Of a stretch of DNA of 64,000 nucleotides, positions 1 to 9,691 are shown in pieces (within the stretch, counting starts at the first letter, position 1; every line of letters starts with the position of its first letter). This stretch comes from Pectobacterium sp. PL152. GTDB lineage: Bacteria; Pseudomonadota; Gammaproteobacteria; Enterobacterales; Enterobacteriaceae. The stretch is taken from assembly GCA_021907015.1 (NCBI GenBank), contig CP091064.1, positions 4,092,001 to 4,156,000 of the forward strand. Reading direction: 5' to 3'. The position numbers were made by a program, and so were the translations under genes. The notes beneath the pieces are model-generated. The model worked only from the letters and a program-made list of their open reading frames with translations, was not told the origin of the DNA and did no database searches.

Positions 1-25
1 TTAAAGCGCATGACACTGCTTCATA

Positions 26-54
26 ATTCGTTATATCATTATTTACACAACGAT
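26..54. promoter_or_regulatory. ModE-like operator upstream of modA
   Basis: An imperfect inverted repeat has half-sites ATTCGTTATAT (26-36) and TACACAACGAT (44-54). It resembles the ModE consensus as I recall it (CGNTATAT and its complement around a short spacer) and lies just before modA at 73. ModE with molybdate represses modABC in enterobacteria. Assignment is by position and similarity only. Confidence 0.5.
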
Positions 55-72
55 AATTGTCAGGAGACAAGA

Positions 73-843
73 ATGAAGCAGCAATGGTTAAAATGGTTTG
101 CCGCACTGACCCTCAGTGCAGGAATGGCGCTGCCTGCGGCAGCAGAAGATAAAGTTACCGTGTTCGCCGCCGCATCATTGACGAATGCGTTGCAGGACAT
201 TGCCACGCAATATCAGAAAGAGAAAAACGTTGCCGTCGTGGCGTCTTACGCATCCTCTTCAACACTGGCACGTCAGATTGAGCAAGGTGCGCCCGCCGAT
301 CTGTTCATCTCCGCTGACCAACAGTGGATGGACTACGCGCAGGACAAAAACCTGATGGATACCGCCACGCGTCACACGCTGCTGGGCAATGAGCTGGTGG
401 TGATTGCGCCGAAGGCGAGTGCGCAGAAAGATCTCAACATTGACGATAAAACTGACTGGAAAAGTCTGCTGAAAGGCGGACGTCTGGCTGTTGGCGACCC
501 GGATCATGTGCCTGCCGGCATCTATGCCAAAGAAGCGTTACAGAATCTGAAAGCCTGGGATGAACTCTCCCCGCTGATGGCGCGGGCGAACAACGTGCGT
601 GCAGCCATGGCGCTGGTGGAACGTGAAGAAGCGCCTCTGGGCATTGTTTACGGTTCTGACGCGGTTGCCAGCGACAAAGTTAAAGTTGTCGGTACATTCC
701 CGGCAACGAGCCATAAGCCTGTTGAATATCCGATGGCGATAGTAAGAGAACATAAAAACCCAGCGGTTACCGGTTTTTATGACTACCTGAAAACGCCGGA
801 AGCGGCAGCCGTATTTAAACGCTATGGCTTCGCGCCACGTTAA
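73..843 (+). CDS. modA: Molybdate ABC transporter periplasmic binding protein ModA
   Basis: Captures molybdate (and tungstate) in the periplasm and delivers it to ModBC. The 256-residue product starts with a classic signal peptide (KQQWLKWF, a hydrophobic core, then a PAAA-ED cleavage region). The mature part opens with VTVFAAASLTNALQDIA, the type II binding-protein start typical of ModA, and has the GIVYGSDA segment near the C-terminus. I chose ATG 73 because AGGAGA lies just upstream and the signal peptide begins there; an upstream in-frame ATG at 10 lies in the operator region. It is the first gene of modABC and its stop overlaps the modB start. Confidence 0.95.
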   Translation: MKQQWLKWFAALTLSAGMALPAAAEDKVTVFAAASLTNALQDIATQYQKEKNVAVVASYASSSTLARQIEQGAPADLFISADQQWMDYAQDKNLMDTATRHTLLGNELVVIAPKASAQKDLNIDDKTDWKSLLKGGRLAVGDPDHVPAGIYAKEALQNLKAWDELSPLMARANNVRAAMALVEREEAPLGIVYGSDAVASDKVKVVGTFPATSHKPVEYPMAIVREHKNPAVTGFYDYLKTPEAAAVFKRYGFAPR

Positions 844-1532
844 TGATGCTGAGTGATTACGAATGGCAGGCGGTTGAGCTGAGCCTCAAAGTTTCCGTTG
901 TGGCGGTGGCATGCAGCTTGCCGTTTGGGATACTGATGGCGTGGATTTTGGTGCGCTGTCGGTTCCCCGGTAAATCGCTGTTAGATAGCATTATCCATTT
1001 ACCACTGGTGTTGCCGCCAGTGGTCATTGGTTATCTGCTGCTGGTGGCGATGGGAAGACGCGGCGTAATCGGTTCCTGGCTCTATGACTGGTTCGGCTTC
1101 AGCTTTAGTTTTAGCTGGCGCGGTGCCGCATTAGCGTCGGCGATTGTCGCGTTCCCGCTGATGGTTCGAGCGATTCGGCTGTCACTGGATGCTGTCGATA
1201 AGCATCTGGAGCAGGCCGCACGAACACTGGGTGCCACGCCCTGGCGTGTGTTTTTCACCATCACATTACCTCTCTCTTTTCCCGGCATTGTTGTGGGAAC
1301 CGTATTAGCGTTCGCCCGTTCGCTTGGTGAATTTGGCGCGACAATTACGTTTGTTTCTAATATTCCCGGCGAAACCCGAACCATTCCACTGGCGATGTAT
1401 ACCCTGATTGAAACGCCCGGTGCGGAGGCTGATGCAGCAAGGCTGTGTATCATTGCCATTGTCTTGTCGCTGGCTGCGCTGTTGGCATCGGAATGGTTAA
1501 CAAACTGGAGCCGCAAGCGGTTGGGGGGATAA
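843..1532 (+). CDS. modB: Molybdate ABC transporter permease ModB
   Basis: Inner-membrane channel subunit of the molybdate importer, 229 residues, with about five hydrophobic segments. The permease EAA loop that docks on the ATPase is visible around residues 118-140 ([16 protein letters not shown] followed by TLPLSFPGI). The GEFGATITF stretch is typical of ModB/CysT-type permeases. The ATG at 843 overlaps the modA stop and the gene ends overlapping the modC start, so the three genes are translationally coupled. No disruption is seen. Confidence 0.95.
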   Translation: MMLSDYEWQAVELSLKVSVVAVACSLPFGILMAWILVRCRFPGKSLLDSIIHLPLVLPPVVIGYLLLVAMGRRGVIGSWLYDWFGFSFSFSWRGAALASAIVAFPLMVRAIRLSLDAVDKHLEQAARTLGATPWRVFFTITLPLSFPGIVVGTVLAFARSLGEFGATITFVSNIPGETRTIPLAMYTLIETPGAEADAARLCIIAIVLSLAALLASEWLTNWSRKRLGG

Positions 1533-2590
1533 TGCTGCAACTCGATTTCCATCAACAACTGGGCAGCCTCGAACTCCGCGTTCAGTCTGAACTGCCCGCG
1601 AACGGGATTACCGCGATTTTCGGTGTGTCTGGCGCAGGGAAAACCTCGCTCATCAATGCCGTTGTTGGCCTGACTCGTCCGGATAGCGGACGGATTGTGC
1701 TCAATAATCATGTATTGGTGGATACGCAGCAGCGTATTTTTCTTCCACCGGAAAAGCGTCGAATCGGCTATGTATTTCAGGACGCCCGCCTGTTTCCGCA
1801 TTATCGCGTACGTGGCAATTTGCGCTACGGTATGGCTGAGACAATGGAATCGCAGTTCGATGATATTGTCGGTTTACTGGGTATTGAAGCGTTGCTGAAT
1901 CGCTATCCACGGACGCTGTCTGGTGGAGAAAAACAGCGTGTCGCGATTGGTCGGGCATTGCTGACTGCGCCGGAACTGCTGCTCATGGATGAACCGCTGG
2001 CGTCGTTGGATCTGCCCAGAAAGCGTGAGCTGTTGCCGTATCTGGAGCGTCTGGCGAAAGAGGTCAATATTCCGATTCTGTATGTCAGCCACAGTCTGGA
2101 AGAGATTGTCCGACTAGCCGATCGTGTCGTGGTGCTCGATAAAGGCAAAGTGAAAGCACAAGGGGTTCTGGAAGAGGTGTGGGCCAGCAGCGCACTGCGC
2201 CCCTGGTTACCGAAAGAAGAGCAGAGCAGTATTCTGAGTGCGCGCGTGTTGGCTCAACATGAACATTACGCGATGACGGCGCTGGCATTAGGCGACCAGA
2301 AGGTATGGGTCGGTAAAGTCGAACTGCCGCAGGATGCGGCATTGCGCATTCGGGTGAATGCCGCTGATGTCTCTCTGGTACTACAGCCGCCGGAAAAAAG
2401 CAGTATCCGTAATGTGCTGTGTGCCAGCGTGGTGGAATACCTTGATGTCGACGGGCAGGTTGAAGTAAAACTCGCGATCGGCCAGCAGACGCTGTGGTCC
2501 CGCATTACGCCGTGGGCACGGGACGATCTCGCACTCCATCCTGGGCAAACGCTCTATGCGCAGGTTAAGAGCGTGTCGATTACGGCATAA
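1532..2590 (+). CDS. modC: Molybdate ABC transporter ATP-binding protein ModC
   Basis: ATPase that powers molybdate import, 352 residues. Walker A is GVSGAGKTS (residues 31-39), the ABC signature LSGGEKQR (129-136) and Walker B LLLMDEP (149-155), followed by the H-loop YVSHSLEE. The last third is the molybdate-binding TOBE (MOP-like) domain that distinguishes ModC from ordinary import ATPases. I chose ATG 1532, which overlaps the modB stop; the open frame extends further upstream only as a shadow of modB. A strong hairpin follows at 2598. Confidence 0.95.
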   Translation: MLQLDFHQQLGSLELRVQSELPANGITAIFGVSGAGKTSLINAVVGLTRPDSGRIVLNNHVLVDTQQRIFLPPEKRRIGYVFQDARLFPHYRVRGNLRYGMAETMESQFDDIVGLLGIEALLNRYPRTLSGGEKQRVAIGRALLTAPELLLMDEPLASLDLPRKRELLPYLERLAKEVNIPILYVSHSLEEIVRLADRVVVLDKGKVKAQGVLEEVWASSALRPWLPKEEQSSILSARVLAQHEHYAMTALALGDQKVWVGKVELPQDAALRIRVNAADVSLVLQPPEKSSIRNVLCASVVEYLDVDGQVEVKLAIGQQTLWSRITPWARDDLALHPGQTLYAQVKSVSITA

Positions 2591-2597
2591 ATACAGG

Positions 2598-2630
2598 CTG
2601 AGCGATGAGGCAGTGCCACATCGCTCAGTT
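2598..2630 (+). terminator. Terminator after modABC
   Basis: A perfect 10-bp stem, CTGAGCGATG (2598-2607) with CATCGCTCAG (2619-2628), followed by a short T pair, lies eight bases after the modC stop. Confidence 0.6.
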
Positions 2631-2764
2631 TGATGCGTTAACCTCGCTTTATTCTGTGACTAAGATAGCAAAATGAATATTGAGAGTGATTTTCAATTCG
2701 TTTTTCCTACCGTGTGAACAACGTTGTCAGATAGATTATCCCCGCGTTGTTATTTTTTCATCAT

Positions 2765-2786
2765 AAAAAGTAATCGATTACTTTTT
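2765..2786. promoter_or_regulatory. LacI-family operator, copy 1
   Basis: A perfect 22-bp palindrome: core GTAATCGATTAC (2770-2781) flanked by A5 and T5. It lies 40 bp before the exported isomerase gene at 2826. The same 12-bp core recurs twice before the MFS gene (8486 and 8515). A CG-centred palindrome of this kind is typical of LacI/GalR-family operators, and a LacI-family gene lies inside the same module. Confidence 0.7.
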
Positions 2787-2825
2787 ATTTTCACCTGTGC
2801 TACGGGATAAAAATAGGAGAAGGAC

Positions 2826-3688
2826 ATGCCTTGTATGACGTTATTGCGCCGAGCGTTCGCTATACCGCTGTTATTAATGGTTTCATCAGGTTTGGCACTT
2901 GCTGAGCGCCCGGCAGAAAACCAGAAAATAGCGTTGCAGATGTATACACTGCGCAGCCTGAATACGCTCGATGAGCAATTTTCCATGGCACACAATGCCG
3001 GGTTTAAGGCCGTTGAGCTTGTGGGGACACACGGTATTAGCGCGTCAGAAATGAAAGGGTTACTGGGAAATATCAGTTGAAAGCCATTGCTGCACATGTC
3101 CAGTTTGGCGAACTGAAAAGTAATATGGCTGAAGTTGTGGCCTTTAATAAAGCGATTAGCAACCGCATGATTATCGTGCCGTGGCTCAATGTTGAAGACC
3201 GGCCGAATAGCGCAGAGGGATGGCAGCGTTTTGGTGCGGAAATGAACGATCTTGGGCGTGAATTGAAGAAGCAGGGTATGCAGCTGGCTTATCACAACCA
3301 TAATTTTGAGATGAAGAAGTATCGCGGTAAAACGGCGCTGGAAATCATGTTAGATGCCGCGGAGCCAGAGAATCTGATGCTGGAAATGGATGTTGCCTGG
3401 GTATCCCGGGGAGGGCAGGATCCGGTGCGTCTCCTGCGCCACTACAAAGGGCGTATCTACTCGATTCATGCGAAAGACAATACCTCCATCGGTATCCGCG
3501 ATGATGAAATGAACTTTGCCCCACCGGGCGAGGGTATTCTGGCGTGGGAAGAGATTATCCCGGCAGCGTCCAGAGCGGGCACGCAATGGTTTGTTGCTGA
3601 GCATGACTTGCCGAAAGATCCGCAGGCCATTATTTCCGCTGCTTACCAGTCTCTGTATGAAAAGCTGAGTAAGGTGAAGAGTAAGTAA
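2826..3688 (+). CDS. Exported sugar isomerase/epimerase (TIM barrel), one frameshift
   Basis: Member of the AP-endonuclease-2/xylose-isomerase-like TIM-barrel family that acts on free or keto sugars. The N-terminus is a signal peptide (LLRRAFAIPLLLMVSSG, then ALA-ERP). Barrel landmarks are LQMYTLRSL, the YHNHNFEM segment, LEMDVAWVSRGG, IHAKD and a final VAEHD, which contain the usual His/Glu/Asp metal ligands. The frame breaks at 3068-3070, where AAA should be AAAA; repair joins LLGKYQLKAIAAH and gives about 287 residues. Operator copy 1 lies upstream, so it probably belongs to the LacI-controlled module. Export argues for an unphosphorylated substrate; the substrate is unknown. Confidence 0.75.
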
Positions 3689-3701
3689 GGAATCGCTATC
3701 A

Positions 3702-3725
3702 ACCTGCGGTCAGTGGACCGCAGGT
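3702..3725. terminator. Hairpin between convergent genes
   Basis: ACCTGCGGTC (3702-3711) and GACCGCAGGT (3716-3725) form a 10-bp stem with a 4-nt loop between the convergent isomerase and lacI-type genes. There is no strong T tract, so it may act in both directions or be Rho-assisted. Confidence 0.5.
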
Positions 3726-3764
3726 GGTCAGAAATGGGATAGCGAAAGGTAAATGTTGCGTGGG

Positions 3765-4744
3765 CTAGCTGGATGCCCGTTCGACAAACGTCCATTCCAG
3801 TAAGCGTTTTTCTGTTTTGCTGTCAGGCTGGTCAATCTGTTGCAATAGCAGCTTCACGGCTTCTCTGCCGATATGCGCGGACGGCTGCTGAATGGTACTA
3901 AGCTGGGGCGAGGTGATGTAACCCAGCTCCGAACCGTCAAAACCGATCACCGCAATGTCTTGCGGCGCGCTCAGCCCCGCCTCGCAGATTGCCGACAGTG
4001 CGCCTGCTGCCAAAGTATCGGACACCACAAAGACGGCATCCGGCCGATCCGGCGCGTTAAGCAACGCCGCCATTGCCGCTTTTCCACCCTGGTAGCTCAA
4101 CGCGCTGGCGTATTCGACTTTGTCATAATCAAACGCATTTTCCGCGAGAGCGTCGCGATAACCTTTCTCTCGCTGCTGGGCGTAGAGATAATTCATATCG
4201 TGGTTAATCATGGCGATACGGCGACGGCCTTTGCCAATAAAGTGATTAATCACAAAGCGGGATGCCTCCGCGTTATCAATCCCAACGGATGAAATAGCGG
4301 ATGTATCGTCATGCTCGGCGCACTGTACCCAAGGGGCGGTGCCAATCATGTCCTGAAGCGCGGAAAGCGTTGAAATCGCGTCCATGGTGATTACGCCATC
4401 GACCATTTTACCGGACAGTAATTGCAGGCTGGAGTGGGCGCGAACAATATCGGCGCCTGAATTACACAGAAGAATGCGGTAGCCGTTTTCTTCCGCTTCC
4501 GCCTCGATACCTTTCACCACATCGGCGCAGAAGGGGTTGGCAATGTTGGAAACCATGACCAATAGCATATGGCTACGTGCGGTACGCAGCTGGCGGGCCA
4601 GTAAGTTCGGCTGATAGTTGCTGCTTTTTATCGCATTGAGAACACGTTCCCGGTTTTGCGGCTTCACGGTATCAATGTTATTCAACACCCGTGAAACGGT
4701 GGCGACCGAAACACCCGCTATCCGTGCTATTTTTGAATCGACAT
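3765..4744 (-). CDS. LacI-family transcriptional regulator, one frameshift near the start
   Basis: DNA-binding repressor with an N-terminal LacI helix-turn-helix (IARIAGVSVATVSRVLNN) and a periplasmic-binding-protein-like effector domain with landmarks NIANPFCADVVKGIEAEA, VGIDNAEAS and AVIGFDGSELG. The HTH is only complete if the start is ATG 4744 (MSIQK) and a base is restored in the T5 run at 4730-4734. Without repair, translation would begin inside the HTH at 4688. The neighbours are sugar isomerases, an oxidoreductase and an MFS permease, so it is the likely local repressor acting at the GTAATCGATTAC palindromes. About 326 residues. Confidence 0.85.
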
Positions 4745-4809
4745 AATTCAGAAGGCACTCACGCTACTTATGCTTAGCTGAGCAGATTACCATAAATATC
4801 TCTGGCTGC

Positions 4810-4836
4810 ATCCCGCAGGCGTCGCACCTGCGGGAT
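4810..4836 (-). terminator. Hairpin after the sugar operon
   Basis: ATCCCGCAGG (4810-4819) pairs perfectly with CCTGCGGGAT (4827-4836) just past the oxidoreductase stop. No T run follows on the minus strand, so termination strength is uncertain. Confidence 0.45.
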
Positions 4837-4868
4837 GAATAACATAAGAGAATGAACGGCCTGATGCC

Positions 4869-6020
4869 TTAATTAGCGACCTTCACCCACGTTTGCTGCT
4901 GATGGCTTTGTACGATGGCATCAATGATGAACATGATGTCCGCGCCGTCGTAGAAGGTGGCAAAGTTGAACGGATCGACGCCCGGACGTTTGCCGTCGCG
5001 CAGATAGGCGTAAAAATTCGCCATCATATTCTTAAAGGCATCCGGCCAGCCTTCGATATGCCCACCGGGGAAGTGGACGGCGGCGGCGGCTTCCGGGTTC
5101 AGTAACCCAGGGTCGTCCGACAATAGTTGATTCGGCTTATCACGATGACCGATCCACAGCTGCTGCGGTGTTTCCTGATCCCAGGCCAGCGATCGTTCAC
5201 TGCCGTTTACTTCAAACGTCAGGCGGTTTTTCCGACCTGCGCTGACCTGAGAAACGGTAAAGGAACCGCGGCTGCCATCATCAAAACGCAGTAAAACCGT
5301 CGCGTAATCTTCGGTTTTGACCGGCTTGTCGTCGTACTCGGGTGGTGCATCGGACGATGAAAACGTGGCAGTGCCGTTCCGGTTGGATTTTCGGATCGGA
5401 TGGACGATAGCGAAATCCGCGAAAACCTCGACAATTTTCCGGCCAGAAATAAACTGCACCGTATCGCACCAGTGCGAGCCGATGTCGGCCACCGCGCGGG
5501 AAATGCCGCCGTACTCCGGTTCAACGCGCCAGTTATAGTCGGTATCGCGCAGCATCCAGTCTTGCAGATAGCCGCCGTGTACCGCAAAGACGCGACCGAT
5601 CTCCTGACGCTTAATCATGCTGGCAGCCTGTTGCACCATGCCAAACTGGCGATAGACAAAGCTGACGCCGTGAACAACGCCTTTTTCTTCCGCCAGCGCC
5701 ACCAGTTCACGCGCTTCTTCACTGGTCATACACAGCGGCTTTTCCGAAAAGACATGCTTGCCGGCCTGAATAATCTGTTTATTGATCGCGGCATGGAGAT
5801 GGTTTGGTGTGCAGTTGTGGATCGCGTCGAGGTCTGGATGAGTTAACAACTCAGCGACACTGCCGTAGGCATGAGGAATATTGAGCTGGAGGGCTTTCTG
5901 CTGAGCGATATCCAGCGAGTTTTCTGCCAGCGCCACCACCTCAACGAAACCAAGGCGACGAATCGCTTCTATATGTGCCGGGCCAATAAAACCGGAACCA
6001 ATAATGCCAACGCGGATCAT
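4869..6020 (-). CDS. Gfo/Idh/MocA-family sugar oxidoreductase
   Basis: NAD(P)-dependent dehydrogenase of 383 residues that would oxidise a sugar, polyol or glycoside. The N-terminal Rossmann fold has GIIGSGFIG at residues 6-14. The family motif EKPLCM contains the catalytic lysine, and ADIGSHWCD supplies the Asp and His expected in the active site. The C-terminal half is the family's alpha/beta substrate domain. Its ATG overlaps the TGA of the upstream isomerase once that gene's frameshift is repaired, so the two are co-translated. It is the last gene of the MFS-isomerase-oxidoreductase operon. The substrate cannot be named from sequence. Confidence 0.85.
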   Translation of the reverse strand: MIRVGIIGSGFIGPAHIEAIRRLGFVEVVALAENSLDIAQQKALQLNIPHAYGSVAELLTHPDLDAIHNCTPNHLHAAINKQIIQAGKHVFSEKPLCMTSEEARELVALAEEKGVVHGVSFVYRQFGMVQQAASMIKRQEIGRVFAVHGGYLQDWMLRDTDYNWRVEPEYGGISRAVADIGSHWCDTVQFISGRKIVEVFADFAIVHPIRKSNRNGTATFSSSDAPPEYDDKPVKTEDYATVLLRFDDGSRGSFTVSQVSAGRKNRLTFEVNGSERSLAWDQETPQQLWIGHRDKPNQLLSDDPGLLNPEAAAAVHFPGGHIEGWPDAFKNMMANFYAYLRDGKRPGVDPFNFATFYDGADIMFIIDAIVQSHQQQTWVKVAN

Positions 6021-7086
6021 TCTGCGTTCTCCTCTTTAATCCCAACATTTTTCTTACCAACGGGCGATCGTCGCGGGTGGCGGCGAAATCGTCAAAAGCG
6101 CGCTGAGCGACGGGAATAATGTGGCGATTGATAAAAGCCGCCCCTTCTTTCGCCCCGCAGTTGCTGTCTTTCAGGCAGCATTCCCACTCCAGCACGGCCC
6201 AGCCGTCGTAATTGTACTGAGCGAGTTTGCTGAAGATGCCGCCGAAATCGATCTGACCATCTCCCGGTGAGCGGAAGCGGCCAGCGCGTTCAGCCCATGA
6301 CTGATAGCCGCCGTAGACGCCGCTTTTGCTCGACGTGTTAAATTCCGCATCTTTTACATGGAACGCTTTGATTCGTGCATGGTAGCGCTCGATAAAGCCG
6401 AGGTAGTCCATCTGCTGCAAATGCATATGGCTAGGATCGTAAAGAATGTTGGCGCGTGGGTGATGATTGACGACATCAAGGAAGCGTTCAAAGGTTACGC
6501 CGTCGTGTAAATCTTCTCCCGGGTGAAGCTCGTAGCACACATCCACGCCGTGCTCGTCAAAACAGTCGAGAATCGGCGTCCACAGGCGGCCGAGTTCTTT
6601 AAAGGCTTCCTGAATCATGACCTCTTTACGCGGTGGCCAGGGGTAAAAATAGGGCCAGGCCAGCGCACCGGAAAACGTAGCGTGGGCGTTTAGTCCTAAG
6701 CGTGAAGAGGCCTTTGCTGCCTGCTTGATTGCTGCAATAGCCCACTCTTGACGAGCCTGTGGATTGCGGCGGTAAGCCGGTGGTGCGAAATCATCAAAGG
6801 CATCGTCATACGCGGGGTGGACGGCAACGAGCTGTCCTTCCAGATGGGTCGACAGTTCGCTGATGGTCAGCCCGTGCTGTGCCAGCAGGCCTTTCACATC
6901 ATCACAGTAAGTTTGGCTATCGGCGGCCGTGGCCAGATCGAAAATATGCGGATGGTTACAGGGAATTTGCAGCGCTTTAAAGCCTAATCCGGCTGCCCAT
7001 TGCGCCAGATTTTCCAGCGTGTTAAAGGGAGCCTGATCGCCAATATACTGGGCGAGAAAAATACCCGGTCCTTTTAACGTTTTCAT
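6017..7086 (-). CDS. Cytoplasmic sugar isomerase/epimerase (TIM barrel), frameshift near the C-terminus
   Basis: Xylose-isomerase-like TIM-barrel protein of about 356 residues, without a signal peptide. Likely metal ligands lie in CYELHPGEDLHD, YDPSHMHLQQMDY, HVKDAEF and VLEWECCLKD. Start ATG 7086 is preceded by a strong AAGGAGGT; an upstream in-frame ATG at 7104 would include that Shine-Dalgarno. As read, the frame continues past the next gene's start, but restoring one T in the 6048-6052 run gives the ending GIKEENAE and a TGA that overlaps the oxidoreductase ATG. Probably a sugar or keto-sugar epimerase, isomerase or lyase partner of that enzyme. Confidence 0.8.
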
Positions 7087-7224
7087 TATTACCTCCTTTG
7101 GCAACGGAGTTGGGGTTATGAGTACCGTTGCACGATTGCGATAGCAGTAGTGGGAAATACGTTGGGATGAGGTGCCCCAGGCGACCTCATCCCGTTTTCT
7201 CCTTAAATAATCTGTATCAGACGG

Positions 7225-8467
7225 TTAGGCCCGCTCCTCTTTATATTTGAACGAGAAGAGGAAAATGATGGCGATAGCGGCAGCGGCAACGGCGGGGATC
7301 CACCAGAAGGACGTCCAGATCGCGGGCTCATTTAGCGCACCGTTGTCGAAGAGGCGGTTATAAATTGCACCGGAAACCTGTGACCCGAGCAGCATGCCGA
7401 TACCGTAGGTGAACAGAACCACCAGACTTTGTGCCTGACCTTTGATTTTTCTCCGGCGATGCGGTCGGTGTAGATGAAGCCAATGACGAAGAAGAAGTCA
7501 TAGCACACGCCGTGCAGCAGGATGCCGAGATAGAGCAGCCAGCGGGTTTCTTCGCTCACGCCGAGTGCGAAGAACGCATAGCGTACGAACCACGCCAACA
7601 TGCCGATGAACAGCATGTATTTCACGCCCAGTCTTCTAAACAGCAGCGGAATGATCAGCATGAAGAAGATTTCGGACATCTGGCCGAATGACATGGCGGT
7701 GCTGACGTTGCTGATGCCGACATCGCTCAGGAAGGATGCGGTGTAAGCGTAGTAGGTGCCCAGCGGAATAGAGATCAGCATGGCGCAGATGGCAAACACC
7801 AGGAAATGGCTTTTCTTCAGCAGCGCAAACGCATCGGCACAGAACAGATCGCGCAGCGCCAGCGGCAAGCCTTTGCGGGGGCAGGGGTATGCGGTAGCGT
7901 CAGGCTGTAGGCCGCCAGAATGGCGGAACATGCGGCAGCAACGTAGAAAATAGTGACGCTTGCGGAGATGCCCGCCATTCCGATACAGACACCGGCGACG
8001 ATCCAGCCGATCGTGCCGAAGACCCGTACGACAGGAAAGCTCTTCTCGCTGTTGCTCAGGTTATGGAACGCAATGTTGTTGGTTAATGCCAGCGTAGGCA
8101 TAAAGCACAGCGTGTAGGCGAACAGGAGGATCAGCAGCTGTGTGCCGTTCTCGCTGATCAGCGCGTTGGGTACAAAGAACAGAATGACAGCGCCTGCCAG
8201 ATGCAGCAGCGCCATGACTTTCTGCGAGGGGAAGAAGCGATCGACCACCATACCCAGTACAAACGGGGACAGGATCGAGGCGATCGGTGCGGCGGAGAAG
8301 GCGTCGCCAATCATGGCAGCCAGATTATGCTGTGTCATAACCAGGCCTAACGTAACCGACCATGAACCCCAGATGAAGAACTCTAAAAACATCATGAGTG
8401 ACAGTCTGGGAACTACGAAGGCCGGTTGTAACGATTTGGTAGCTGTGTTTTCAGATGAAGAAACCAT
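7225..8467 (-). CDS. MFS sugar/nucleoside:H+ symporter, two frameshifts
   Basis: A 12-helix major facilitator of the nucleoside:H+ symporter (NupG/YegT-like) type, about 414 residues after repair. The N-terminus reads FVVPRLSLMMFLEFFIWGSWSVTLG, characteristic of that subfamily, and the C-terminus ends in FSFKYKEERA. Two frame breaks split it: one G lost near 7870 and one A lost in the run at 7446-7450 (plus-strand T5). It is first in the operon with the isomerase and oxidoreductase, and two palindromic operators lie directly upstream. Inference: it imports the sugar or glycoside that the module processes. Confidence 0.8.
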
Positions 8468-8485
8468 GTGGTATCCCTCTTAAAA

Positions 8486-8497
8486 GTAATCGATTAC
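8486..8497. promoter_or_regulatory. LacI-family operator, copy 2
   Basis: Second copy of GTAATCGATTAC, 19 bp upstream of the MFS start. Its flank TAAAA also matches the A-rich flank of copy 1. Confidence 0.7.
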
Positions 8498-8514
8498 AAT
8501 TTGTGTTTTTAAAT

Positions 8515-8526
8515 GTAATCGATTAC
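8515..8526. promoter_or_regulatory. LacI-family operator, copy 3
   Basis: Third copy of GTAATCGATTAC, centred 29 bp from copy 2, suggesting two dimers on the MFS promoter. It lies 130 bp from the divergent glk start, so an effect on glk is possible but less likely. Confidence 0.7.
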
Positions 8527-8655
8527 TTTTAACTTAACCGCAGCTTTTAACCATAAATGAGATCCTTATCACTAGAAAGTTATATAGCCATAGCGTAGCT
8601 GGCTGTTTTCGCGCAATGATCGGGTATCTGCTTTGCTTGAGGGGGAAAAAGAAGA

Positions 8656-9620
8656 ATGACGCACTTTGTTTTAGTGGGCGATGTCGGTGGCACCAATACG
8701 CGTTTGGCGCTGTGTGATGCCATGACGGGCGAGCTGTCGCAAATCGAGACTTATTCCGGGCTCGATTTCCCTTCTCTGGAAGGGGCCGTCCGTGATTATC
8801 TCGATTCGCGACAGGTCACGGTGCAGGATGCCTGTATCGCGATTGCCTGCCCGATTACCGGTGACTGGGTGGCGATGACGAACCACACCTGGGCATTTTC
8901 CATCGCTGAAATGAAAGCGAGCCTGGGCTTACGCCACTTTGAGGTCATCAACGACTTTACCGCCGTTTCCATGGCGGTGCCGGTGATGGGGAGTGAGAGT
9001 CTGCTCCAGTTCGGTGGCGGGGAGCCTGTGCCGGGTAAGCCCGTTGCCGTATATGGTGCAGGTACGGGGTTAGGCGTCGCTCATCTGGTGCATGCTGCCG
9101 GTCAATGGATTAGTTTGCCGGGTGAGGGCGGGCATGTGGATTTCGCGTCTAATAGCGACGAAGAAGACAACATTCTGGCGGTATTGCGCCAGTCGCTGGG
9201 GCACGTTTCCGCAGAGCGCTTACTCTCCGGGCAGGGGCTGGTGAATATTTACCGTGCCGTGGTGCTGTCCGATGACCGCACGCCAGAGGCGCTGGAGCCG
9301 AAAGATATTACCGAACGGGCCGTCAACAACTCAGATGTGGATTGTCGCCGCGCGCTGTCGCTATTCTGTGTCATCATGGGACGCTTCGGTGGCAATCTGG
9401 CGTTAAATTTAGGCACATTTGGCGGTGTGTATATTGCGGGCGGTATCGTACCGCGCTTTCTGAGTTTTTTAAAGCCTCCGGCTTTCGGGCAGCTTTTGAA
9501 GACAAAGGGCGGTTTAAAAGCTATATGCAGGATATCCCCGTGTACCTGATTACCCATGAACAGCCGGGGTTAATGGGGGCGGGCGCTTACCTGCGGCAGG
9601 TGCTGGGCAATGCGCTGTAA
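8656..9620 (+). CDS. glk: Glucokinase, one frameshift
   Basis: Phosphorylates free glucose to glucose-6-phosphate with ATP in the cytoplasm. The N-terminus has the phosphate-binding loop [27 protein letters not shown] and PGEGGHVDF are glucokinase family motifs, and [10 protein letters not shown] lies near the end. The frame breaks near 9462, where CTGAGT should read CTGGAGT. Repair joins [16 protein letters not shown] and gives 321 residues, the E. coli Glk length. It is divergent from the sugar-module MFS gene and convergent with ybhA. Confidence 0.9.
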
Positions 9621-9639
9621 GTCAGCTTGATAGTCAAAC

Positions 9640-9680
9640 GCCATCAGGTAAAGTGAGGCGCGACTCACTCGCCTGATGGC
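9640..9680. terminator. Long hairpin between glk and ybhA
   Basis: GCCATCAGG (9640-9648) pairs with CCTGATGGC (9672-9680), and an inner GTGAG/CTCAC stem extends the structure. It sits between convergent genes and lacks a T tract. Confidence 0.45.
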
Positions 9681-9691
9681 ATCATCGTTGG

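Noticed and set aside
1082-1801. A 239-codon minus-strand frame
   Set aside because: Antisense shadow of modB/modC, both of which are clearly coding on the plus strand.
2750-3301. A 183-codon minus-strand frame
   Set aside because: Antisense to the exported isomerase, whose plus-strand product has a signal peptide and family motifs.
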